The notes beneath the pieces are model-generated. The model was given only the letters and a program-made list of their open reading frames with translations. It was not told the DNA's origin and made no database searches. DNA of 33,376 bases, from NCBI GenBank assembly GCA_003153415.1, contig PLYQ01000295.1:1-33376 (forward strand). The letters run 5' to 3'. Positions 7,422-19,400 of this stretch are shown here, one piece after another. Origin of the DNA: Rhodospirillales bacterium. Its GTDB lineage: Bacteria > Pseudomonadota > Alphaproteobacteria > Reyranellales > Reyranellaceae. Position 1 is the first letter of the stretch, and each line of letters starts with the position of its first letter. Made by a program: the position numbers and the translations under genes.

Positions 7422-10400
7422 ATGCAAGACCCCTGGGGTTCTGTCGGGGACACCACGGCCGGCTACATGGACGATGCGTCGTTCAAGTCGTCGATGGACG
7501 GGATCTATGGGCCCGGAAACTGGCGTCAGAGCGGCGGCTGGCGCTCCCAGGCGCGCGAGAACCAGCTTAGGACCCAGGGCGCGCAGACCACGGCGCCTGG
7601 CGTCACGTCCGCCCACAGCCTCGGCACGCTGAACGCGCCAGGCGCGCGCGATATCACGGTCAACGGCGAGAGCCCGCAGATAGCCGCAGCGCAGCTGCAG
7701 GCGCACCGCTTCCCGGCTGCCCAGGTCTATCCGGAGGGCGCGGCTGGCGGCCAGGGCGGCCATCTGCATATCGGGATGGATCCGAGCATCAACCCACCTG
7801 GTGGCCCGCCGGCGGCGGACCCATGGGCGTCGGTAGGGGCCAGCACCCCGCAGATCCAGCGGCCAGGCGCAACCCCAGCGCCGGCGGCGCCGACGCGCGA
7901 GGCCGGCGACCCCGAGCTCTACAAGGTCATCCTGCAGGAAGCGGGCCCGAACGCGACGCCGCGCCACATCGCGGCCCTCGCGTCTGAGTTCGTGAACCGA
8001 TCGGCGCAAAGCGGCCAGAGCTACATCGGCGTGGTAACGGCGCGGGACCAATACGGCCCGGGCTATTCGAGCGACACGGCCGAGGGGAAGGGCTGGGAGC
8101 GCGTGCAGAGCCTGCCCGACAACGACCCGCGCCTCCAGCGCATCGCCGCGGTGGCCGACCCCTATCTGACGCGCCAGGTCCAGCCTCTGCCCTACACGGG
8201 CCATTGGTCGCCAGGCGCTGCGGCGGCGACCGACGAAAGCCGCCCTGGGTGGGCCGACGACACCGGCACACCGATCGGGGGCAACCTCTTCTACTCCCAT
8301 CCCTACGGTCCCGGCGGCCAGCCGGCGGCTGACCCGTGGGCATCGGTTGGCGCGGCAACCCCCACGGTGCAGCGGCCGGCGCCGCAGGAAGACCAGTGGG
8401 CTTCGGTCGGCGGTCAGGCCGCGCTCGCAGCGCAGCCAAAGCCATCGCCGAAGCGCGACCTCATGGGCGAGGGCTCGAGGTTGCTTGGCGGTTTCGTTGG
8501 CAGTGCCGAGACCGCCGGCGCGCAGATGCTGCGGGGCTTTGGTGGCATCGGCGATATCGTCGCCCAGGATATGGCCGCCCAGGCCGCCGGGCAGGGGACG
8601 ATCACCGATCCTCTGACAGGCGTCGCCGAGCCGGTGCCGGAAGCAATCCGGCCAGGCATGGCGAGCATTGCGACCCAGCGCACCCCGGTCGCGTCGCCGC
8701 AGGTCGAGCGGCTCGCAGCGCCAATGTCCGAGCAGGGCAGTAGCATGACGCCCACCGATATGAACTTCGGCGAGAAGCTGGTCGCCGGCGCCGGGGGCTT
8801 CGTGCCGCTGATCGGCGCCAGCCTTATCGACCCGCTCGCCGGCGTCGCGGCCTTCGGCGCGCAGGGCTACGAACAATCCCACGCGGAAGCGCTCAAGGCG
8901 GGAAAGCCCGAGGAGACCGCGCAATCGGCCGGCCTGGCCAATGCCGGTATCTCGATGGGCGCGGGGGCGCTTCCTCTCGGCCCCGTGCTCAGCCCGATTG
9001 TCGGCCGTGTGGGCGGCGGCGTCATCGCTCGAGTCGCCGCCCGCACCGCGGCGGCGGCGGCCGAGAACGCCGCGCAGATGGGCGCGATGACCGCCGGATC
9101 GAACGTCGTGGCGCAGAAGTATTATGACCCGACGCGCGGGACCTGGCAGGACGTGCCCGAGGCGGCCGCGAGCGGCGCGCTCGCCGGCGGATTGATCCAC
9201 GGGGGCCACGAGGCCTTCGCAGGCGTGAAGGGGGCCTTCGCCGGCGCTCCAGCAGCCACAGCAGAGGCGCAGGCGCAGCCCCTGCCGGCGACGGATGCTG
9301 TGCAGGCCTACACGGACCTAACGGCGCGCCAGACGGCTCCAGGCGGCCCCTACGGGCCACCGGCCGAGGAAGCGGGCGCTGGGGCCCCGGCGCCCCCTGG
9401 CGGCCCTCCTGCACCGCCTGACACGTCGGCTGCGGCCATCCCGCAGGCGCCCCCGCCCGACTACGAGGCCGCCAGGGCCGCCGAGGGCGCGCCGCTCGAG
9501 CGCATGCCGGCCGCGATCAACGACGTGGCGGCCGCGCGCACCGCGCCGCCGCAGGGCCCCAACCTGTTCCAGGCGATCAAGTCGCTTGGCGGCATCCGCA
9601 ACCGCGACGCGGCCGGGACGCTCGACAGCGACCTCATGGAAGCGCTCGGGGAGAAGCGCGGGCCGCCGGGCATGATCAACAACAAGACCGGACTGTCGCC
9701 TGACGACATGCGCCTGGCGCTGCAGGAGCAGGGCTGGTTCGGCCCAGGCCGCGAAGACCTGGGCACGACGCCGAACGATCTGCACGACCTGATCGACCGC
9801 CATGTGCGCAACGGGCCGCTGACGCTCCAGTCGCTGCAGGATCCCGCGAGCTTCGAAGAGCATGCGTCGCGGCAGAACGAGCTCGACCAGGCCGGCGTGG
9901 GCTCGACCGACACCGACGCCGTGGCGGCGTCGAAGCTGGCGGCCTTCCGTCAGGAGCAGGACCAAGCGTCCGGACCCTCGATGGAAGCCCTGCGCGACCG
10001 GGCGGCCAACCTGGGCCTCCCGCACACTGAAGCTATGGCCTATGACGAATTGCTCGGTGATGTGGTAGAGCGTGAGGCGATACAGCACGAGAATACCGAT
10101 GGCTTCGCCGACGACCACGACGAAAGAGAGATCGACACCGTTCTCACGCCAGACGAGCACGAGTGGCTCTCTGCCGCCGAAAGAGGCCCTCGAGGTGAGC
10201 CTGGGCCGACTGAAGGCCCTAAAGGCCCTGGCCGCGGCCCCGCACCTGAGCGAGCGACGGCGCAAGGTCATCAAGAACTTGGTCAGGGCGCAGGCGGCGG
10301 TGGTGGCGAAGCGGGAGCTTTTCCTGAAGGCTCTAAACTAGCCCACGTCGATCCCGAGGCGATCGCGAACGCGTGGGCCAAAGGCTGGGCCCCGTTCGCC

Positions 10401-13400
10401 GATCGATACCATGAAGTGGAACAGGCCGCCGAGAACGGTGGGCGCCTGACCGTCCCCTCGCCCGAGTTCACCCGCGAGGTGTCCGGCCAGCCGTTCGAGG
10501 AGCATCTGCGGGCAGGCGCCAGCTTTGACAACGGGGATGGCAAGGGCGACCCCTGGGCGTCCGTTGGGTCGCCAGAAGCCGCCGATAGGCCGGTTCCTAA
10601 CAAGACGCCTAGGGAAGCTACCGAGGCGTCAGAGAAGGCGCGCGCCGCTGCAGACCAACCGCCGGCGCCCGAGGGCAAGCCGCTACCGCCCACCACGCCG
10701 GCCGTGCGCAATCGCGTGGTCCGCGAGGAGCTTGCGGGCAAGAAGAAGAAGGCTGACGAGTACGACGCGCTGGGCATGACGGACGCCGAGCGGGCCCGCG
10801 CCTTCAACCGCCAGACCGAGGCGGACCGTGAAACCAAGCGCGGCTGGGACTTCAAGACCAAGTTTCCGCCTGAGACCGCCAGGGAAGGGCAGCCGAGCGT
10901 CTATCGCCACGGCCCCACGGAGGAAGATCAGCGCGGGCTGCACCAGGAGACGGCCCGGCTGCTGATCCAGGACCGCAACGCCCGCGACGCGGCGGACAAT
11001 GCTCTTGGGGCCAACGTCGATCCGAAGGACGGCAAGCCGCTTACGGCCGAACGCCGCAAGGCCTTGCAGGCCGAGGCCCATGAGCTCGATCAGCACATCC
11101 AGGATACCCTCGACTCCTACCAGGATCGCTTCGGTAAGCTGGCCCGCGAGGCCTTCGAGGCGCACGTCTGGCGCGAAGCCGCCGTTGAAACCCAGGCGCG
11201 ACCAGAGCCCACCTCGGAGAAGATGGACCTCGGCGGCGAGAAGGTCGACCAGCTGCTGATCCCGGGCGGCGAGCAATCGGCGCGCCAGGCCGCACAGGCC
11301 CGCGGTGAGACCCTGCGGCCGCGTGTGGCCCAGGAAGGCCCTGGCGACCTGTTCGCGCCTCCAGAGCCGCCGCAGCCCGGCCTATTCGACCAGCCAGAGC
11401 CGAAGGGCGGCAACGCCGCGCTCGAGCCCGAGGCCCGCGAGGCCAAGGCGGTGAAGGAAGGTCCTAAGCCAGGCGAGGGCTACGGCGACAAGAACAAGGT
11501 GTTCACCCGCGAGAGCCGCGACGAGGCGCTCAAGAAGCTCCGCGAGATCGCGCGCCGCTCGAACGCCGGCGTCGACCCCGAGCTCGTGCACTCCGGGATC
11601 ATGCTGGCGGGCTACCACGTGGAGGCCGGCGCGCGTGTCTTCGCCGACTACGCCCGGGCTATGCTGCAGGACCTGGGCGAGTGGTCTGCGCCCTACCTCA
11701 AAATGTGGTATAACGCCCTCCGCGACTATCCGGGCTTCGGCGCCGACGGCATGACGCCCACGCACGAAATCACCGATCAGTCCCTCGAGGAGGCGTGGCG
11801 CGATGTACGGGATAGCGGCGTCGGTCTGGAACCGGGTAGCGAGGGAACAACCGCTGCAGACCGACATGGCGAAGCAGCTGTTCCCAATGGACCAGGTGGA
11901 CCTGAACGAGGCGCTCCAGCAGAAGGAAGCGGACCTGAAGGCGCGGGGGGTGGACCCGCTGGTGGCGTCGGCCTACCTGACCGTGGCGCCGCTCCTGTGG
12001 GAGAAGAGCGCGCTGGCGAGCTTTTCGCGGGATCACCAGGGGCTGTCGGACGCGCTGCCGAACGTGGTGAGCCCGGGGGAAGCAACGATGTTGGCAACGA
12101 AGGAATACAGCCTGAGCGTATCCCAGCAACAGAGTTTGCAGACGCTGCTGATGACGCCGCCCACCTAGAGCCAGTCGCCCCGTCGGCGCACCCGGACGCG
12201 GCCAGCGTCGATGCGCCGCCGGTGCCGCACGAGCTCGATGAAGCCCTGCCGACGCTCTTTCCCGAGCAGCGAGCCGACGTGGCGTTTGCCGAAGAGCGCT
12301 TCGCCAAGGACGACGGCCACGGGGTGCTGTTCACCAACGGGACGGGCACGGGCAAAACATTTTCAGGGGGCGGCATCGTCAAGCGCTTCCATGACGCCGG
12401 CAAGGGCGACGTGCTGGTCATCGCGCCTAGCCAGGGCATCCTGGATCACTGGCGCGCCACGATGGAGAACCTCAAGGTTCCCTTCGATGTGCTCGAGGAT
12501 ACGGCCGGTGCGGGCGAGCCCGGCCGGCCGACCGGCACCACCTATGCGAACCTGGCCAACAACCGGACGCTGGCCGACCGCAAGTGGGACCTGGTGGTGG
12601 CCGACGAGGCCCACAACCTTTCGTCCAACGCCACCGGCGACGAGACCACCGGGCTGCAGAACTTCCGCGCGATCACCCATCATCCGGACCGTCTGCAGGC
12701 GAAGGCCAGGATGCAGCTGCGGGACGTGGTGGACCGCGTGGACGCCATGCGGGCTGCATTGGGCAAGAACCCTCCGGAGGCGCTCGCGCGGCAATGGGAG
12801 GACGCCCAGCGAGCGCTGGACGCGGAGGTCAAGCAGCGTGCGGAGATGACGGCCGCCGAGCCTCGGCCCAAGGCCGTCTTCCTCTCGGCCACGCCCTTCG
12901 CCTACGACAAGTCGATCGACTACGCGGAGAAGTACCTGTTCAACTACGGGCCCGAAACCGACCGCATGCGCTACAACGGGGGCAGCCCGCGCGATCAGTT
13001 TATGATGCGGAACTTCGGTTACCGCATGCGCTTCAACAAGCTCACGCGCCCCGACAACGCCGTCGAGTCCGACGTGATGGAGCGGCAGTTCCATGAGTGG
13101 ATGCGCCGCGCCGGCGCGCTGTCGGGCCGCGTGCTGACGGTCGACAAGGACTATGACCGGAAGTTCGTGCTGACCCCGGACGCCGAGGGCTCGCAGATCG
13201 ACAAGGCGCTCGACTTCCTGCACTCGGCCGACGATGGCAAGTTCCTGCCGCTGGCCGATGCGGTGCGCAAGCGCTTCGACTACCTGGCGCGCGCCCGGTT
13301 GCTCGAGGCCATGAAGGCCAAGGCCGCCATCCCGATCATCGAGAGGCACCTGGCCCTGGGCCGCAAGGTCGTGGTCTTCCACAATTACAACGTCGGCGGC

Positions 13401-16400
13401 GGCTTCGCGCCGTTCGAGTACGGCTCGGAAATGGAGTCGTCGGCGCGCTACGATCAGAAGACCTTGAAGCAGGTGCCGATCAGGCAGCTCCACGACGAGT
13501 TCGTTGCCCGCAATCCCTACGCGAAGGACATTGATCAGCACGTGGCCGGCCTCGAGTCCCCGCTCGAGCAGCTGCAGGCGCACTTCCCCGACGCCATGGC
13601 CTACAACGGCACCGTCCCCCGCGGGCAGCGCGCCAAGGCGATCGAGCAGTTCAACCAGGACGGCGGCCGCAAGAACCTGATCATCGTCCAGTCGGAAGCT
13701 GGACAAGCAGGGATCAGCCTGCACGACACCACCGGCCAGCACCAGCGGGTCACCCTAAACCTCGGCATGCCAGGGCGCCCCACCGCGGCGATCCAGCAGG
13801 AGGGCCGCACCTATCGGATCGGCCAGGCCTCCGATGCGATCTTCCGCTACATGAACACCGGGACCAATTGGGAGCGCTCGGCGTTTGCGCAGACGATCGC
13901 CCAGCGGGCGGGCACTGCGGAGAACCTGGCCCTGGGGGATCAGGCGCGCACGATGCGCGAGAGCTTCATCAACGCCTTCCTCGAGTCCGCCCCGAACCCG
14001 CCAGCGCGCGGCGAGGGCAAGGGCGGCAAGGCGGCGGACCGGCAGCTCGCCAAGGCTCTGTCGGCGTTCCAGAAGGCCAAGAGCTTCTATTTCGCCGAGG
14101 GCAAGAAGACCGGCGGCCGCGCCAGCCGCGAGGGCGTCGACTACTTCCCAACGCCAGAGCCCCTGGGGCTCAAGATGGTCGAGTGGGCGGACGCGCGGCC
14201 AGGCGAGCACATGCTCGAGCCCAGCGCGGGGCATGGGGCGATCGCACGGTTCTTCCCCGAGACCACCTCGCGGACCCTGGTCGAGCCGTCGCCGAACCTC
14301 GCCTCGCGAGCGGAGCTATCCAGCCCCGGCGCCCGGGTCCTGGTCAGCAAGTTCGAAGACCTCCACGCGGTCAACAAGTACCACGCGATCGTGATGAACC
14401 CGCCGTTCGGGACCGCCGGCGCCACGGCGATCGCCCACCTCGAGAAGGCGGCGCTGCACCTGGCCGACGGCGGCCGCATTGTCGCCTTGATCCCGCACGG
14501 CGCGACCGACGCGAAGTTTGAGCGCCTGATGGAGTCGGACGCGTTCAAGCACATCTACAAGGCCGCGGACATCAACCTGCCGGCGTCGACGTTCGAGCGG
14601 GCCGGCACCAAGATCAGTGCGCATGTGGTGGTGCTCGAGCGCGTGAACGACGCCGGCGCGCCCAAGCCGCAGGAGGTGCAGCGCGACTTCTCCAACGCCG
14701 AGAACATCACCCAGCTGTTCGACCGCCTCGAGGACACGAGCATCCCCGACCGGCTGGCCCCGATCTCGGCCGACCTGGATCCACAGCCCGCCCAGCGCAT
14801 CGAGGTGAGCCGTGCGGCCAAGCCGGCCACGTCGTTCGAGACCGGCCAGACCGTGCACAGCAAGACCGGCGAGGATCTCTTCGTCGCCAGCCCCCGCGTG
14901 CGCGTCAGCAGCGACGACTACAAGGCCACCCTGGCGATCGCCAAGGGGCACGACGGCTACTACTCGTCCTGGCGTGGCCCAGGCGCCATCCCGGGCTTCC
15001 AGTTCAAGACCGAGGCTGACCGCCAGGCCTTCCTCGATGAGACCAACGCCCAGCGTCGCGCGGAGATCAGCGGCGACGGCGCCTCGTTCGACCGCGCCGT
15101 GCCCCTCTACAGCGCCGTCCAGCGAACCGTGGAGCGCTCGCAGCAGAAGGTGGCGACGCCCGAGCAATGGCGCTCCACCCTCGAGAACGCGCCAGGCGTC
15201 AAGCGCGAGGAGCTCGAGTGGACCGGCGTCAACGACTGGCTCGATATGATGAAGGGCCAGAAGGTCACCAAGGCGGCCGTGCAGGCCTTCCTGAGCGAGC
15301 ACGGGGTGCGGGTCGAGGAGAAGGTGCTGGGCGCCGAGCTGCGGGACCAGGCGCGCTACCACCATGCCTCGGACGAAGACCTTGAGGAGCTCGCGACCGG
15401 GCAGGCCCAGGATCGGTATCACCAGGCCGTCTCTCAGGCCCACGACGAGCTTGGCGATGAGCCCGAGTACATGGCCTGGACCCTCCCCGGCGCGTCCGAC
15501 TATCGCGAGCTCCTGTTTACCCTCCCCGACGAGGCGACGCCACCAGCGACGCATTGGTCGACCCCGGGCGTTATGGCGCACGTGCGGTTCGACAGCAGGA
15601 CCGCGCCCGATGGCAAGAAGGTGTTGTTTGTTGAGGAGGTCCAATCGGATTGGCACAAACTTGGCCGCGAGCAAGGCTACGCCAAGCCGGGCACGCAGGA
15701 GCAACTTGATGCGGCCGCAAAGGCGCACGACAGGGCCGTAGACGCCCTCAAAGCCACGACCGACCGAATCCTCCCGATGGCCGATGATGTTTGGCGGCAC
15801 GAAGCCGGGGCGCGTGACCCTTCTAACGCTCCGTGGCGCGCAGGTTGGCACCCTAACATCGAGGACAATCCCACGCGCATGAACTCTAAGGTCGAAGCGG
15901 TCCGGAACTGGATAGTTCGTTCCGTCGATCGACCGCCGGCTCCCCTGGATCGTCTACTCGTCCAGCACAGGGGAGAGAGCTTGCGCGTCAATGAGGCCCT
16001 ACAAGCCTACCGCATTGCCGAAGGCTCCGCCGGCATCCCGGACGCCCCGTTCAAGTCGTCCTGGCCGGCGCTGACCATGCGTCGGATGATCGTGTGGGCA
16101 GCAGATCACGGCTTTGACCGTGTGGCCTGGACCACGGGTGATCAGCAAAACGACCGATACCCTGGACGGCCGGAAGAGGCCCAGGCCGGCATGCGCGCCT
16201 TCTACGACCGCAACCTGGTGAACATCACCAACGATATCATCAAGCGGTACGGGGAGAAGGTCTCAGACGGCCACGTCGACACGCACGCAGAGACCGGCCG
16301 CGCGTTCGCCGAAGGCCAGCGGGCGACGCCAGAAGGGCTCAAGGACGCCGTGCGCGCCGGCCAGGTGGCCGAGAGCCACGGCTTCGACGTCACCGACCGC

Positions 16401-19400
16401 ATGCGCGAGGCGGCGACCCAGGGCCTGCCGCTATTCAACCGCCCCGCCGAGCCGCCGGCAGCGCCAGCTGGCCGCCGCCCGCTGGCCGAGGGCGTCCTGC
16501 CGACCGACACGCCCGAAGTGGCGCGGATGATCAAGCAGGTGCACGACATAATCGGTCGCATAGCGCCCAAGGTCGAGGTGAAGGCCTATGCGAGCCTGAC
16601 CGAGAAGGCCACGGGCGCGCCGATCAGCGGCATGTTCGTGCGGGATGGCGACAAGAACCTGATCGCCTGGGCGCTGGACTCGGCCGACCACCCGTCGCTG
16701 GCTCGCCACGAGAGCGTGCACTACCTGCGGCAGCTCAAGTTCTTCAAGCCGGCCGAATGGTCCGCGCTCGAGTCGACCGCATCGAGCGAGAATTGGATGC
16801 AGCGCTACAACATCGAGCGGCTCTATCCCGACCTGGGGCCGGAGAAGCAGATGGAAGAAGCGATCGCCGAGCGCTACGGCGATTGGGGCCGCGGCGTCGG
16901 CGACGTCCACGATCTCCCGACCTTCGTTCGCGCCCTGTTCCAGCGCATCCAGCGGGCCCTTGGCGCGATCGCAGACGCCACGCGACAGGCCCTAGGGAAG
17001 GGCGTGACGGCCGAGGACGTCTTCAGGCGCATAGAGAGCGGCGAGGTTGGGGCCCGCACTCCTGGCGAGCCAGGGGCTGCTGGCGATAGCGTCTCGTTCG
17101 CCAGGGCGCCCAAGGAAGAGGGCGATACCCGGAGCTTCGTCAACCGCATCCTCGGCGAGGGCCTCGACACCGTTGGCCACAAGGTCGACCGCGCCGCTGC
17201 CCGCTTCCTGCCCGACCCGCTGATTGAGCTCACCGAGCACGTCCGGATGGGCCTGAACCCGATGGCCGCGGGCTCGGCGCGCGCCCAGGCGACGGCCAAG
17301 GACTTCGCCAACACGATGCGCGAGAACACCTGGGCGTGGAACCGCGTCGATACCCAACTCGAAAAGACGTTCACGCGCGACGAGCGTGAGGCCATGTGGC
17401 GGGCGGCCGACGAGGAGTCGGTGCTGCTGCAGCTGGGGGCCGAGGTGAAGGACGGCCAGGGCTTGAGTCGACTCACGCCGCCGCAGCGCGCGGTGGTGAA
17501 GGAATTGCAGGCCAGAGCCAACGACGCGTTCCAGCGGGCGCAGCAGCTGGGGATGACCAAGGCCGAGGGCTTGCCGAGCTACGTCCCCCGCATGGTGGTG
17601 GAAATGACCGCCGAAGGTGGCGCCCGGCGCGTGGGCGCCAGGGCGCGCGCCACGACGCCCGAGGGCGCCGGGCGCAACCTCACCACGACCACGGGCAACC
17701 TGCGACAGCGCAAGTACCTCACGACCGAAGAGACGGAGGGCGCTGCCCGCGAGGCGTTCGGCGAGAACGCCGCAGTGATCACCGATATCCGGACGCTCGC
17801 CCATGCGACGGGCGCGCTCGAGCAAGCGATCGCCGGGCGCCGGCTGATCAACACGATCAAGGAAATGGGCAAGAGCGGCGGCGAGGAGCTCGTGCAGGAG
17901 GGCGGCCGGACCAATGAAGGCGCGTTCACCCTCGATCATCCGGCGATGAAGGTGTGGGGCCCGAAGTTCGTGGTGGAGCACGAGACCGGCAAGCTCTCGA
18001 CCATCCGCGACCCCTCGACCGGCGGCGTCGTGATGGAGGCCAAGCCGCTCTACGTCTCCAAGGAGTTCGAGGGCCCGCTGCGCGCGGTGCTGACCAAGCC
18101 CACCGGCATGCTCGAGAAGGGCCTCATGTCGCTCAAGGGCAAGATTATGAGCGTGATCATGTACTCGCCGCTCATGCACAACGCGGTCATTTGGGGCAAG
18201 GCGCTCTCGGCCAATCCAGTGAGCGTCCTCACCTTCGACGTCTACCGCGAGGGATACCGGGCCAAGAACGACGTCGACACCATGCGCGAGGCCCTGCGGG
18301 CCGGCGTGGACCCCATCGGTCGGCGCTACTTCAACCAGGATATCACGGCCCTGGTCGAGCAACCGCAGATCTCGGCCGGGCGCTCCTGGACCGCGCAGCT
18401 GCTGGGCTCGCCCGTGGGCTGGGTGAACCGTGAGGCAGGGACCGCGGTCAAGGAGACCATCGATAAGCTGGGCGACCTTTGGCACAACACCTTCCTGTGG
18501 GATCGGGTCGCTGATCTCCAGATGGGCCTCTACACCCGCCTGCGCGACAGCTTCACCAGCCACGGCCTGGATCCGCAGAGCGCCCAGCGGGTCGCCGCGC
18601 ACTTCGCCAATCGCTACGCCGGCGCCCTGCCGATCGAGGCCATGTCGAAGATGGCGCGCACGACGGCGAACCTGGCGCTGTTCTCCCGCAGCTTCACCAT
18701 GACCAACATCGGGGCCTGGAAGGACGCGGTGGCGGGGCTGCCGACTGACGTACAGGCGCAGATCGAGCGTGACGCCGGCCTCAAGGGCCTGCAGCGGGCG
18801 CAGGGGACCGCGCGAGGCAAGGCCATGTCCCTGATCGTGCTGGACGTGGCGCTGGCCCACCTTGGGCTCCTGCTGGCCTCGAGCGCGGTCTATGGCGTCC
18901 ACCAACTGCTGAGCTCGCCGCAGCCATTCCATCCCGAGTGGGACAACGAGCCCGGCAAGCAGGACCGCTTCCTGATCGGCTACGGCGCCGACGGGACCGG
19001 GATCTATGGCCGGCTGCCAACCGGCAAGGTCGCGGAGGATCTGGTGACCTGGGTAACCGATCCGCTCGGCACCGAGCAGCGCAAGCTCAGCCCGTTCGCC
19101 AAGTTCGCGATGGAGCTCCAGTCCAACGACAAGGGCTTTGGCCGCAAGCTCTACGACCCCTACGACCAGACCGCCGCCGGCGATCTCCGGAATATCAGCC
19201 GCGTGGTCCTGGGCGCGGATATCTCGAACGTCCGGTCCCCCGACGACTTCTCTGGCGGCCTGCTGGGCTCGGTGGCCCCGGTGGGCGTCGTGCAGGGCGT
19301 GGCGCACCTGGGGAGTAAGAACCGCCAGGAGGGCTCTACCGCGCTGCTGCAGACCATGCTGCCGCTCTTTGGGATCACGGTGTCCAAGGGCTCGCCTGGC

